Part shown: piece by piece, positions 9,708 to 19,393 of the stretch
Layout of the letters: every line of letters starts with the position of its first letter
Position numbering within the stretch: the stretch's first letter is position 1
Assembly: GCA_011620765.1 (NCBI GenBank)
Contig: WOYO01000005.1
Location: 1-35,905 of the forward strand
DNA from: Thermoplasmata archaeon
GTDB lineage: Archaea; Thermoplasmatota; UBA186; UBA287
Length of the DNA: 35,905 nucleotides
Reading direction: 5' to 3'
The notes under the pieces: generated by a model
The model's input: the letters and a program-made list of their open reading frames with translations, nothing else
What the model was told of the DNA's origin: nothing
Databases searched by the model: none
Made by a program: the position numbers and the translations under genes

Positions 9708-10748
9708 ATGAAAGGTTTGGCAGCACTCATAGCACTTCTGCTTCTCCTGCCACTGAGTGCAGGACTGCAAGAAGAGGAGTTGGAAGGACTAAACATATAC
9801 TTTGGCAATCTACACAGCCACACATCACACTCTGATGGGGAAGGCACTCCGGAAGAAGCATTTGCATTTGCAATGAATGCGGGTTTAGACTTCTATGCAA
9901 TAACAGACCATGCGGAACAGATAAGCGATGAAGAATGGATTAATACAGGGGAGGCTGCAGATGCATTCTACGCTCCTGGAAGTTTCGTAACAATGAGGGG
10001 CTTTGAATGGACATCCCCATTTACAGGTCACATAAATGTCTGGGGCACAGAAGATTTCACAAGCGCAGTAAGAACCCCGAGGCTTGAAGGAATCTACAAA
10101 TGGATAGATGAGCACAACGCTCTCGCGCAATTCAACCACCCTGGAAGAGAGTCTGGACCTTTTGTTGGGGATTTTGATGGTCTTGCATTTGACGGCATAG
10201 CAATAGATAACATGGTCAGCATAGAGACAGGGAATAAGGGCACAGGAAACAATGATGGGGGATATTATAAATACTATCCGCTAGCTCTGCAGAATGGCTG
10301 GATCTCAGGCCCTGCGAACAACTGGGATAACCATGATCTGAAAAGCAACCCCCACAGAACCGCCATAATAGCTAGCGAACTGACAAGAGAGGGACTTTAC
10401 GATGCTCTTGCACAGAAAAGGTTCTATAGCACAGATGACAGCAACATGCGCGTGATATTCAGATGCAATGGTGGATGGATGGGCTCAGAGGTCTATGGAG
10501 ATAAGCTTAATTTTGAGGTTGTGATAGAGGACGATGAGCCTATAATGAGGTTGGAGATCCTCAATGAAAGAGGCGAGGTTGTTATGTGGATGGAAACGGA
10601 GAGCACCCATGTTGAATGGAGGCCTGAGATTGAGACTCAAGGCGGTGCATACTATTTAAGAGTCTTTGAGATGGATACAAATGGTGATGAGCCCGATGCA
10701 CCAGAGGGAATGCAGGTGGCTGTTACAGCTCCTGTGTGGGTGAGATAA
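9708..10748 (+). CDS. Secreted PHP-domain (CehA/McbA-like) metallohydrolase
   Basis: Signal peptide MKGLAALIALLLLLPLSAG; PHP motifs NLHSHTSHSDGEGTPEEA, FYAITDHAEQ, FNHPG, NNWDNHD. Confidence 0.82.
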   Translation: MKGLAALIALLLLLPLSAGLQEEELEGLNIYFGNLHSHTSHSDGEGTPEEAFAFAMNAGLDFYAITDHAEQISDEEWINTGEAADAFYAPGSFVTMRGFEWTSPFTGHINVWGTEDFTSAVRTPRLEGIYKWIDEHNALAQFNHPGRESGPFVGDFDGLAFDGIAIDNMVSIETGNKGTGNNDGGYYKYYPLALQNGWISGPANNWDNHDLKSNPHRTAIIASELTREGLYDALAQKRFYSTDDSNMRVIFRCNGGWMGSEVYGDKLNFEVVIEDDEPIMRLEILNERGEVVMWMETESTHVEWRPEIETQGGAYYLRVFEMDTNGDEPDAPEGMQVAVTAPVWVR

Positions 10749-11599
10749 TGAAGGGCATAGCTTTTCTGCTGGCCCTCTCTTTCATATCCTTTTCTGGGAT
10801 CTATTCTGAGAACTATGTAGATATAGACAATACGCTGAGGAACAGTGATGAGATAATAGCCATAGCGCATAGAGGGGAGGCAAAGCTTGCCCCAGAGGAC
10901 ACACTGGCTGCTTTCGAGCTTGCTATCAATGAGGGAGCAAAGTCCATAGAGATGGATGTGAGAATGACCGCGGATGAGCATCTCGTTCTTATGCACGATG
11001 ATGATGTGAGCAGGACTACTGATGGAGAAGGAAGGATAAGTGAGATGACTCTGGAGGAAGTAAAGGCTCTGAGAATAAAGCCGAAAGCATGGATGACTGT
11101 TCATGAGCCTCAAGAGATCCCGACACTTGAAGAAGCTCTGCTTTTCATAAAGGGAAGAGCCATAGCAGACCTTGATGTAAAGAGCGCTGACCCTGCTTTG
11201 CTTGTCAGAACAATAGAGAGCGCTGACGCTTTGAATACTGCCTATGTTGATGTTTCAAGCGTTGAGGAAGCTTTGCTCCTCAGAGAAATTAACCCATGGA
11301 TAGCGATACAGGCAGGAGATATAGAAAGCACAGATGAGGCTGCGCAGTACATTGATGCTTTAGGTAGAGTTGAGGTCTTCGAGCTGGAGGAGATCCATCA
11401 GGGGATTAAAGAGACCATAGATTTCTGTCATAAACAGGGTAGCAAGGTGCACATACCGGAGAAGGAGACTCTCTATCTTTTAGGATGGCCTTTGGCGCTT
11501 TCTCTGGGGGTGGATGGGATACAGACAGACAATCTGCAGATGCTGATGCCCTATCTCGAGAGAATTAACAATGGTGCAAGAGTTGAGGAGGTATTTTAG
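10748..11599 (+). CDS. Glycerophosphodiester phosphodiesterase family protein, secreted
   Basis: Signal peptide; GDPD motifs AHRGEAKLAPEDTLAAFELAINEGAKSIEMDVRMTADEHLVLMHDDDVSRTTDGEG; 1-nt overlap with upstream stop (taATG). Confidence 0.88.
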   Translation: MKGIAFLLALSFISFSGIYSENYVDIDNTLRNSDEIIAIAHRGEAKLAPEDTLAAFELAINEGAKSIEMDVRMTADEHLVLMHDDDVSRTTDGEGRISEMTLEEVKALRIKPKAWMTVHEPQEIPTLEEALLFIKGRAIADLDVKSADPALLVRTIESADALNTAYVDVSSVEEALLLREINPWIAIQAGDIESTDEAAQYIDALGRVEVFELEEIHQGIKETIDFCHKQGSKVHIPEKETLYLLGWPLALSLGVDGIQTDNLQMLMPYLERINNGARVEEVF

Positions 11600-11627
11600 A
11601 AAAGAAAAATAAGTAAAAAAGAATTTA

Positions 11628-12917
11628 TTGCTTATGTCCATATTCAAGGCATATGACATAAGGGGTATATACCCCGAGGAGATAAATGAAGAGACGGCAG
11701 AGAGATTGGGCAGGGCTATAGCAAAGCATTTCAAAACCACAGTTGTTGCTGGCAGGGACACAAGGATCTCATCTTTGCCCTTATTCAAAAGCTTCGCAAA
11801 GGGCGTTAATGCTGAAGGCTATGATGTTGTTGATATAGGAATAATAGATACGCCAGGACTCTACTTCGCAACAGCACACTATGGCTTCGGATGCGGAGTT
11901 ATGATAACAGCCTCTCACAACCCTAAAGAGTACAATGGATTGAAGATCTGCAGGGAAGCAGCAATACCTGTTGGCTCTGACAGCGGACTTAAGGATATAG
12001 AAGAGATATTTAATGCTGTTTCTACAGGCACAGAAAAAAAAGGAAAGATCATAGAAAAGGACATGCTCGATGATTACGCTGACCATCTCATGCACTTCTA
12101 TAAAGGGAGCAAAAGAAAAGCTTTAGTCGACTGCTCTAATGGCGCTACGGCGAGGATCGTAAAGAAGCTCATTGAAAAGGGCATACCTTTGGAAGTCATA
12201 AATGACGAGATGGATGGAAACTTTCCTGCACATGAGCCTAATCCTTTGAAAGAAGAGAACCTCCAGCAGCTAAAAGATAACATGAACGATGCGGACATAG
12301 GGATATGCTTTGATGGGGATGGCGACAGGGTTGGCGTTGTTTCCAGGCAAGAAACCATAAGAAACGATTTTATAACGGCAGCAATAGCCAAAGATCTGTT
12401 GAAGACTCATAAGGGAGAGACAATTCTCTACGATCTGAGATCAAGCAGGGTGGTGAGAGAGGAGATAGAGAAAGCCGGAGGGAGGGCTGTCATGTGCAGG
12501 GTTGGACATGCGTTCATAAAGAAACAGATGCGCGAAGAGAATGCTCTCTTTGCTGGAGAGCTCTCGGGGCATTTCTATTACAGAGAGAACTACTTCGCGG
12601 ATAGCGGGCCGATAACAATGCTCACACTGCTTGGAATGGAGGACATAGAAACAGGAAGCTTCAAAAGATACTTTCCTAGCGGCGAAATAAATGTTGAGGT
12701 GAAAGATCCTCTAGCAGCTCTAAAGAGGATAGAAGAGAGATTCGCTGGAAAAGGAAGTATCTCTTACCTCGATGGCATAAGCTTTGAGTGTGAAGACTAC
12801 TGGTTCAATGTGAGGGCAAGCAACACAGAGCCTCTGGTGAGAGTAAATGTGGAGTCAGGCAACAAAGATAGAACACAGGCTGTTGTTAGACTTTTACTGG
12901 ATCTGCTGAGGGATTGA
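11628..12917 (+). CDS. Phosphomannomutase/phosphoglucomutase family protein
   Basis: AYDIRGIYPEEI, TASHNPKEYNGLK, FDGDGDRVG, GELSGHFYYRENYFADSG, RASNTEPLVRVNVE. Confidence 0.9.
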   Translation: MLMSIFKAYDIRGIYPEEINEETAERLGRAIAKHFKTTVVAGRDTRISSLPLFKSFAKGVNAEGYDVVDIGIIDTPGLYFATAHYGFGCGVMITASHNPKEYNGLKICREAAIPVGSDSGLKDIEEIFNAVSTGTEKKGKIIEKDMLDDYADHLMHFYKGSKRKALVDCSNGATARIVKKLIEKGIPLEVINDEMDGNFPAHEPNPLKEENLQQLKDNMNDADIGICFDGDGDRVGVVSRQETIRNDFITAAIAKDLLKTHKGETILYDLRSSRVVREEIEKAGGRAVMCRVGHAFIKKQMREENALFAGELSGHFYYRENYFADSGPITMLTLLGMEDIETGSFKRYFPSGEINVEVKDPLAALKRIEERFAGKGSISYLDGISFECEDYWFNVRASNTEPLVRVNVESGNKDRTQAVVRLLLDLLRD

Positions 12918-12918
12918 A

Positions 12919-13617
12919 TTGCTAATCAGCATATCCTGCCCTAAGCTTTCTTTTATACCCTTAGATGTGGCTCTGAGAGAGATCGGAGGAAAGTTTGAGG
13001 GCATAGAGATTCTTGCAGAGGAAGAGCACAGCGCAGAAAAGATAAAAAGGATAGAATTGAGATCATCAATACATGCTCCCTTCAACGATCTTAACATTGC
13101 TTCTCTGAAAGAGGAGCACAGGCTCTATTCCATGAATGAAGTAAAGAAGGCAATACTGGCTGCTGAGAGGAAGGGTATGAAGCTTGTCACCTTCCATCCA
13201 GGCTGGCCTTCACCATTTTCAATGGTTGCTAAAGATAGGGTCATAGAAAACGCAAAGAAGAGCATAGAAGAGCTCAATTCATTTGCCTCAGCTCACAGAG
13301 TCACCCTGTGCGCTGAAAATCTACCGAACTTCTTCACAACAGCAGAGGAGCTTCTTGAGGTGACAGATAACATATGCTTCGATGTGGGCCATGCGAACAT
13401 AACAAAAACAATAGACACGTTCTTAGATCACAAGAAGAGCATAAAGAACGTGCACATACATGAGAACAGAGGAGAGTATGATGAGCATCTTGCTGTAAGC
13501 GGAAGATACATAGACATAAAGAGCATCATAAAAGAGCTCGGGAATAAGAACTATGTGATAGAGGTTACCAGCATAGCGGATGGTGAGAGGAGCAGGGATT
13601 TTCTCCTGGGGCTCTAG
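12919..13617 (+). CDS. Sugar phosphate isomerase/epimerase (xylose isomerase-like TIM barrel)
   Basis: TTG start; motifs SSIHAPFNDLNIAS, TFHPG, CAENLPNFF, CFDVGHAN, NVHIHEN. Confidence 0.72.
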   Translation: MLISISCPKLSFIPLDVALREIGGKFEGIEILAEEEHSAEKIKRIELRSSIHAPFNDLNIASLKEEHRLYSMNEVKKAILAAERKGMKLVTFHPGWPSPFSMVAKDRVIENAKKSIEELNSFASAHRVTLCAENLPNFFTTAEELLEVTDNICFDVGHANITKTIDTFLDHKKSIKNVHIHENRGEYDEHLAVSGRYIDIKSIIKELGNKNYVIEVTSIADGERSRDFLLGL

Positions 13618-13620
13618 ATC

Positions 13621-14805
13621 TCAAAGAGAGCTTATGCTGCTATCTATGATCTTTTTTATCTCTGCATCCAGTGCCGGCGGTAGCCCTTTTATGTCAACGC
13701 TCAAAAACCCTCTAACGATAACGCTGGTTGCTTCCTCCTCGCTCAAGCCTCTCGACATGAGGTAGAATATCTCTTCCTCTGCTATCTTTCCTATAGCTGC
13801 TTCATGCGATAGATCAACATCACTTAGCGTTGCTGTCAGCTCCGGAACAGAGTATATCATCCCTTTCTCTCCTAGAATCAAACCCCTGCATTCTAAATGC
13901 CCTTTCACTCCCTCAGCTTTACCAACGATGTCCCCTCTAAGATAGGCATTACCTCCTGTGCTTATTCCCCTCGAGATCATCTCTGTCTTTGCACCCTTGC
14001 CTTCAAGGTGTGCTCTTGAGCCCACATCTATGTTGCTACCCTCCTTTGCAACAACAATTGTGCTGTAGCGCACCGTTGCGTTGTCTTTAACATAGGACAC
14101 GGGATACATCTGGGTGCTCTTTGTCGGCCTCATGTTCACATAGTTGCTCAGAAATGTGCCCTCAACTATGGCTCCGCTTCTGGGCCTGACTGCAACATCT
14201 TCCCCCCAGCTGTGTATCATGGTGAAGCTCAATTTTGCCCCTTTCTTTACATAAAACTCGCTTATCCCTATGTGCAATCCTCTGTTGCTCTTCTCTCCCA
14301 CAGCACATCCTGTGATAATATCAAGCTCCGAGCCCTCTTCTGCTATTATTATGTTGTGCACATTCTGCAGTATGTCCGAGCCTTTCATGTACAAGCATGA
14401 CTGAACAGGAAATCTTGACTTTACTCCTGGCAGAGCCCTTATGAAATAACCCTTTACCGGATGAAGCTGGGAGTATGCGGTATACTTATCCTGATCAACC
14501 TGAACAGCCTTCCACCAGTAGTCCCTGAGCCAATCGTACTTCTCCAGAGCTCTGTTAATACTCATGACCTCTATCCCCTCCTGCAGTGTTTCTTCACGCA
14601 ACACCGAGGAATCAAACTGCATGTATGTGCCGGAACGCCCGCTTTCCTGTATCCCTATGTCCAAAAGTCTCTCTCTATCCCCGGGATCTACACTCGGAGT
14701 TGTGACTGGCTCTTCATAATCCTCTATGTTTATATCCTCACCATATGGTGCTTTCTTGTTTAAAGCTTCTTTTGCCCTTTCATCTACTGTCTGCATCTTG
14801 CACAC
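13621..14805 (-). CDS. sufB: SufB/SufD family Fe-S cluster scaffold protein
   Basis: Parallel beta-helix Suf motifs (MIHSWGEDVAVRPRSGAIVEGTF, YSVPELTATLSDVDLSHEAAIGKIAEEEIFYLMSRGLSEEEATSVIVRGFL); next to sufC. Confidence 0.88.
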   Translation of the reverse strand: MCKMQTVDERAKEALNKKAPYGEDINIEDYEEPVTTPSVDPGDRERLLDIGIQESGRSGTYMQFDSSVLREETLQEGIEVMSINRALEKYDWLRDYWWKAVQVDQDKYTAYSQLHPVKGYFIRALPGVKSRFPVQSCLYMKGSDILQNVHNIIIAEEGSELDIITGCAVGEKSNRGLHIGISEFYVKKGAKLSFTMIHSWGEDVAVRPRSGAIVEGTFLSNYVNMRPTKSTQMYPVSYVKDNATVRYSTIVVAKEGSNIDVGSRAHLEGKGAKTEMISRGISTGGNAYLRGDIVGKAEGVKGHLECRGLILGEKGMIYSVPELTATLSDVDLSHEAAIGKIAEEEIFYLMSRGLSEEEATSVIVRGFLSVDIKGLPPALDAEIKKIIDSSISSL

Positions 14806-15506
14806 TCCTCATATCCATTCTCTTTTATGTTCTCTAAAAGCTCCTGCGGATTGCCCGAGCACACTATAGTCCCATCCAGCATTATGAAACCTCTATCAAC
14901 AAGGACATACTGCATTATTGAGCCTAAATGTGTTATTATTAAACCTGATGCTTTTCTAACTCTGGGCTTTTCTCGCTTTAGCAGCGCGTTCATTGCCTTC
15001 CCTATCAACTCTAAATTCTCAATATCAACACCCGAATCCGGCTCATCAAAGAGAGAGAGATCAGGCTCCATCAAAAGCAGCTGAAGCATCTCACTCCTCT
15101 TCAGCTCACCACCAGAGAAGCCCAGGTTAACATCTCTTTCAAGAAAGTGGGACATATTCAGCTCGGAAGCAACCGATTTTATTCTGTTCTCGTCAGAGTG
15201 TATGTGCTTTAAGAGATCAAGAAGCTTAACCCCGCGCACAGCTGGGGGCTGCTGGAATACCACGCCAATGCCCTGCTTAACCCGCTCATCAGCTGCCATC
15301 TCTGTTATATCCTTACCATTGAAAAATATTGCTCCTCCTGTAACTCTATAATTCGGGTTGCCTGCTATAGCTTGAATGAGCGTTGACTTACCGCTCCCAT
15401 TAGGGCCAAAAAGGACACAGCTCTCTCCATCCTCTATCTTGAGGTTTACTTCCTTCAGTATGCCTTTACCCTCAACCTCTACACTAAGATTCTTTATCTC
15501 AAGCAT
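14784..15506 (-). CDS. sufC: SufC-type ABC ATPase
   Basis: Walker A FGPNGSGKSTLIQ, signature LGFSGGELKRSEMLQ, Walker B LSLFDEPDSGVDIENLE. Confidence 0.92.
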   Translation of the reverse strand: MLEIKNLSVEVEGKGILKEVNLKIEDGESCVLFGPNGSGKSTLIQAIAGNPNYRVTGGAIFFNGKDITEMAADERVKQGIGVVFQQPPAVRGVKLLDLLKHIHSDENRIKSVASELNMSHFLERDVNLGFSGGELKRSEMLQLLLMEPDLSLFDEPDSGVDIENLELIGKAMNALLKREKPRVRKASGLIITHLGSIMQYVLVDRGFIMLDGTIVCSGNPQELLENIKENGYEECARCRQ

Positions 15507-15562
15507 CGCAAGGTATTGGTTAGAAGGTATTTATCCTTTTTTGCTTACATGTCTGTGAGTTT

Positions 15563-16285
15563 TTAGTCTACAGGCTCGAACTCGCTCTTTTTTGCCCCGC
15601 AGATAGGGCACACCCACGTATCTGGTATCTGTTCAAATGGCGTGCCGGGTGCAACGCCGCTCTCAGGATCTCCTTTTGCAGGGTCATACACATAGCCACA
15701 GACAGTGCATCTATACTTTTTTTGCGCGTTCATTTTTTCAGCCTCCTCACCATTAGCCTTCTCATCCTTTATATAAGTTGGTGCACTCTTTGGTGCCTTA
15801 CCTCCCTTTATCTTATGGTAGTAATCGTAGGTCATTGGCTCTTCATTGCTCATGATATCGCAATCAACAACTTCTCCCACAAATATCGTATGCGTTCCAG
15901 CATCCATTTCATCCATAACCCTCGCTTCTATGTATGCTATGGAATTGTCTAGAACTATCGGTGCTCCTGTTTTTCCATCCTTATAATTTACTCCTTCAAA
16001 CTTGTCTATATCTCTCCCGCTCCTGAAACCAAAACGGCCTACGAACTCCATAGATGTGCTCTTTGAGAGCACAGAGGCGCAGAACACCTTGCTTTTCTCT
16101 ATCATACTATGCGTCAAATTTTCTTTATTCAGAGCAACAGCAATCCTTGGAGGTTCTGAAGTTACCTGGAATAGTGTGTTGGCTATCTGTCCATTCTTTT
16201 TATCTCCATCAAATGTGCTTACCACATAAAGTCCGTAGCTTATCCTGTGCAAAGCTTTTGGATTCATGGTCTTTATTTTTTTCAT
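15563..16285 (-). CDS. hrb: High-molecular-weight rubredoxin-type protein: flavin reductase domain fused to rubredoxin
   Basis: N-terminal FMN-binding flavin reductase (SYGLYVVST…[23 protein letters not shown]); C-terminal [47 protein letters not shown]. Confidence 0.9.
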   Translation of the reverse strand: MKKIKTMNPKALHRISYGLYVVSTFDGDKKNGQIANTLFQVTSEPPRIAVALNKENLTHSMIEKSKVFCASVLSKSTSMEFVGRFGFRSGRDIDKFEGVNYKDGKTGAPIVLDNSIAYIEARVMDEMDAGTHTIFVGEVVDCDIMSNEEPMTYDYYHKIKGGKAPKSAPTYIKDEKANGEEAEKMNAQKKYRCTVCGYVYDPAKGDPESGVAPGTPFEQIPDTWVCPICGAKKSEFEPVD

Positions 16286-16917
16286 CGTTTATTTAACTTT
16301 GTCTCAAGGATCTCTTTGCACTCAAAGAGATCCTTTGCACAATAATCTGCCTCTGCGCTCTGAGAAAAAACAAGAACGGTTTTGAAACCTGATGCTTTTG
16401 CCCCTAATATATCCCTCTCCAAGGAGTTGCCCACAAATACTCCAGTGCTTAAATTGCTCTTACGCAGAGCCAGTTCGAATATCCTTCTATCTGGCTTTGC
16501 ATAGCCTGCTTCTTCGCTTGTTGTTATAGAGGAGAAATATCCGCGTATCGGCTTTATCTGAAACTCTATGTACTGCGTATCAGCATCGCTTATCATGCCT
16601 GCGGGAGCAAAAGCCTCCAGGAGCTCAATAGCGCCATCATTTAACCTCACATACTTCTTATGCATTCTGAAGTACTCCTCCAGAAACCAGTTTGTTGGAC
16701 CATTCTTTACCCGGCTAAGGAACCAGTCCTGTGCTATCTCTAAAGTGTTGTACCACCTGCCTCCGGCAACATTTTTCTGCATTGCCTTGTTGTAGCTTGC
16801 CAAAAGCTCTTCAGCATCAAAACCATATCTCTTTTCTATGGCTTTCATAAGCTCTTCATGCGCTCTCTCATCACTCTTTTCATCCATGAGCGTGCCGCCA
16901 AAATCAAAGAATATCAT
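16282..16917 (-). CDS. HAD family hydrolase
   Basis: [57 protein letters not shown]. Confidence 0.82.
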   Translation of the reverse strand: MIFFDFGGTLMDEKSDERAHEELMKAIEKRYGFDAEELLASYNKAMQKNVAGGRWYNTLEIAQDWFLSRVKNGPTNWFLEEYFRMHKKYVRLNDGAIELLEAFAPAGMISDADTQYIEFQIKPIRGYFSSITTSEEAGYAKPDRRIFELALRKSNLSTGVFVGNSLERDILGAKASGFKTVLVFSQSAEADYCAKDLFECKEILETKLNKR

Positions 16918-18094
16918 ATTCGCCTCCAGCCAGTATAGAGAGAAAACTTAGAACCTCTTCATGATCCTTAAATAAATATCGAGCTTTCGTCTCCCTCCTC
17001 CCGACAGCTATTGTTATGCCTCTATCCCCTACGGCTTCAAAAGCCGGCTCATCGCTGTTATCATCCCCTATATATATGCAGAGGCACGAGTTTTCAGAGA
17101 GCAGAAACTGAACCACTTTGCCCTTGTTCCATCCTTCATCAGGTCTAAATTCTACAATCTTTTTCCCATACTCTATATGCATATTGTCCAGGTCTAAACC
17201 TTCGAGCATTCTTCTAAACTCATCAAAAAATTCTCCTTCATCGGCGTTCCTGTAGTGAAGCGCTATGCCAAAGGTCTTATCCTCTACCACCACTCCTTTC
17301 GTCTTCATCCCATTGAAGTGCTCATACAATCTTTTTACAGTCTCTCTGTATTGATCAAAGCGCTCTTCAGGTTCCTTTACCCTATAAAACTCGAATCCAT
17401 GATTTGCCACTACAGGTAAATCCAGATCAAGAACGCTTTTTATTGATCTCATAGATCTGCCAGTAACTATGATCACCTCATCCTTCAATCTTTTAAGTAT
17501 CTCCTTACCTTTCTCCCTCAGCACAGCATCCTCTGGGTTTTTTGTTATAGGCACCAGGGTTCCATCGTAGTCCAGCAGCAGCAACCTTTTTTCAGCCCTG
17601 AGCGCTCTTTCAGCCATCGCCAGCTTCTCAAAATCTTTTGCCATGATCTCTCTCTTACCATAAAAAGCCATGGATGGATGGTATGAGATGAAAAAGTGAT
17701 CGACAAATGTGCCATGGTATTTATCTAAGCTCATTTTCCCCAGAAACGATTCTATAGCCGTAGAGCCTAGAAGCGCAATTATCCCTGGCTTCACCATTCT
17801 TATCTCCTCCTTTAACAGAGGCAAGCATCTTGCAATTTCGTCTTTTTTTGGCTTCCTGTTCCCAGGCGGCCTGCATTTGACAACATTTGTTATGTATAAA
17901 CTCTCTCTATCTATTCCTGCCCTCTTCAACAGACCATCAAGCTCTTTCCCTGCTTTTCCCACAAAGGGTATGCCAGAAGCTACCTCTCTTTCTCCCGGAG
18001 CCTCCCCTATCAGCATAACCGGTGCGCGCTCATTCCCGTAGCCATAGACCGCCTTTGAGGCTAGAGGACAGCCATTGCACTCATTTCTCTGCAT
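16904..18094 (-). CDS. Fusion protein: family-4 uracil-DNA glycosylase and OtsB-like trehalose-phosphatase (HAD)
   Basis: UDG: Fe-S cysteines CNGC…KCRPPGNRKPKKDEIARC, GEAPGEREVASGIPFVGKAG, ISYHPSMAFYG. OtsB: LLLLDYDGTLVPITKNPEDAV, IIVTGRSMRSI, ANHGFEFY, GWNKGKVVQFLL, IYIGDDNSDEPAFEAV. Confidence 0.88.
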   Translation of the reverse strand: MQRNECNGCPLASKAVYGYGNERAPVMLIGEAPGEREVASGIPFVGKAGKELDGLLKRAGIDRESLYITNVVKCRPPGNRKPKKDEIARCLPLLKEEIRMVKPGIIALLGSTAIESFLGKMSLDKYHGTFVDHFFISYHPSMAFYGKREIMAKDFEKLAMAERALRAEKRLLLLDYDGTLVPITKNPEDAVLREKGKEILKRLKDEVIIVTGRSMRSIKSVLDLDLPVVANHGFEFYRVKEPEERFDQYRETVKRLYEHFNGMKTKGVVVEDKTFGIALHYRNADEGEFFDEFRRMLEGLDLDNMHIEYGKKIVEFRPDEGWNKGKVVQFLLSENSCLCIYIGDDNSDEPAFEAVGDRGITIAVGRRETKARYLFKDHEEVLSFLSILAGGEYDIL

Positions 18095-18602
18095 TTATGA
18101 TCCCTTCAGAGTATCCTGCTTCAAATGCAGTCTTATTGAGTTCCACAAATCTCTTCGCTACTCCACTTTCTATAGCTTTCTCAAAGCTCTCTTTTTTGAT
18201 AATCTTGGTAACGCCGAGGAAGAAGCCTGTTATCACCATATTGGCAACTATCCTGTTGTGCAAGCTTTCAGCTATACCTGTAGCATCTATCCCATAGCCC
18301 TTTCTTTTAACCCCTGGCACAAGGGAAGAATCGTAAATAACAGGACCCCTTAATAGCGGTTCATTCAGCTCATAACCCTCCTTTGATAGGGCTATGAGGT
18401 AGTCTGCACTCTCAACAATAGGATAGTCTATTGGCTCATCGGATATCTTCAGGTTTGCCTTGCATGCTGAGCCTCTTGCCTCTGGCCCATAACTCTCCTG
18501 AAAAACGGCCTGCTTCCCCTCATATATTGTGGCCGCTCTACCAAGAAGGTAACCTGCAAGCATTATCCCCTGTCCGCCGAACCCTGCGATTATTATCTCC
18601 AT
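18081..18602 (-). CDS. korC: 2-oxoacid:ferredoxin oxidoreductase gamma subunit
   Basis: EIIIAGFGGQGIMLAGYLLGRAA; position in korDABC cluster. Confidence 0.9.
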   Translation of the reverse strand: MEIIIAGFGGQGIMLAGYLLGRAATIYEGKQAVFQESYGPEARGSACKANLKISDEPIDYPIVESADYLIALSKEGYELNEPLLRGPVIYDSSLVPGVKRKGYGIDATGIAESLHNRIVANMVITGFFLGVTKIIKKESFEKAIESGVAKRFVELNKTAFEAGYSEGIINAEK

Positions 18603-19393
18603 TGTTTCACTTCCTCAAGGTATGACCTCTTTTCCTTCTCCACAAACTTGCCTACAACAATCTTTTCCCCGATATCAGTATCCTCTAAATCTGGAAAATT
18701 CTTAACCTCACTCCTTGCTTTCATATCCTTTAGCATTTCTAACCCATCCGCAAAACCGTTTCTTCTACCGAAGGTTGTGGGACACATAGATATTACCTCT
18801 ATGAAAGAGAAGCCCTTCCATTCCAGCGCTTCTCTCATGCTCTTTGTGAGCTCTTTTGTGTGCGCCGTGGTCCACCTTGCCACATAGGTTGCCCCACTGG
18901 CAGCTGCCATATATGAAAAATTAAAGGGGTGCTCATAATTGCCATAGGGCGTTGTTGTTGTTTTAGCCCGTAACGGGGTGCTGGGTGCGACCTGCCCTCC
19001 TGTCATGCCGTATATGGCGTTGTTTATGCAAATAACATTGAGCTCGATGTTTCTTCGCGCTGCATGAATGAAGTGATTACCCCCTATCGCAAATATGTCT
19101 CCGTCTCCACCCCACACAGTTACTGTGAGCTCTGGATTTGCCACCTTCAAGCCTATAGCAAAAGGTATTCCCCTTCCATGTGTCACATGAAAAGAGTCCA
19201 CAGCCACATAGCCAGCTGCTCTCCCGCTGCATCCTATACCGCTCACAAATGCAACCTTATCAAGATCCATGCCAGAGAGAGCTCTGAGATAGCAGCCAAG
19301 ATCTGTACCAAGACCGCAACCCGGGCACCAGATGTGCGGCATGCGATCAGAGCGCAGTAACTGCTCCAGCGGATGCTCTTGCGGCACCATCAA
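18593..19393 (-). CDS. korB: 2-oxoacid:ferredoxin oxidoreductase beta subunit (TPP-binding)
   Basis: WCPGCGLGTDLG, GIGCSGRAAGYVAVDSFHVTHGRGIPFAIGLK, GGDGDIFAIGGNHFIHAARRNIELNVICINNAIYGMTGGQ. Confidence 0.92.
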   Translation of the reverse strand: MMVPQEHPLEQLLRSDRMPHIWCPGCGLGTDLGCYLRALSGMDLDKVAFVSGIGCSGRAAGYVAVDSFHVTHGRGIPFAIGLKVANPELTVTVWGGDGDIFAIGGNHFIHAARRNIELNVICINNAIYGMTGGQVAPSTPLRAKTTTTPYGNYEHPFNFSYMAAASGATYVARWTTAHTKELTKSMREALEWKGFSFIEVISMCPTTFGRRNGFADGLEMLKDMKARSEVKNFPDLEDTDIGEKIVVGKFVEKEKRSYLEEVKQWR

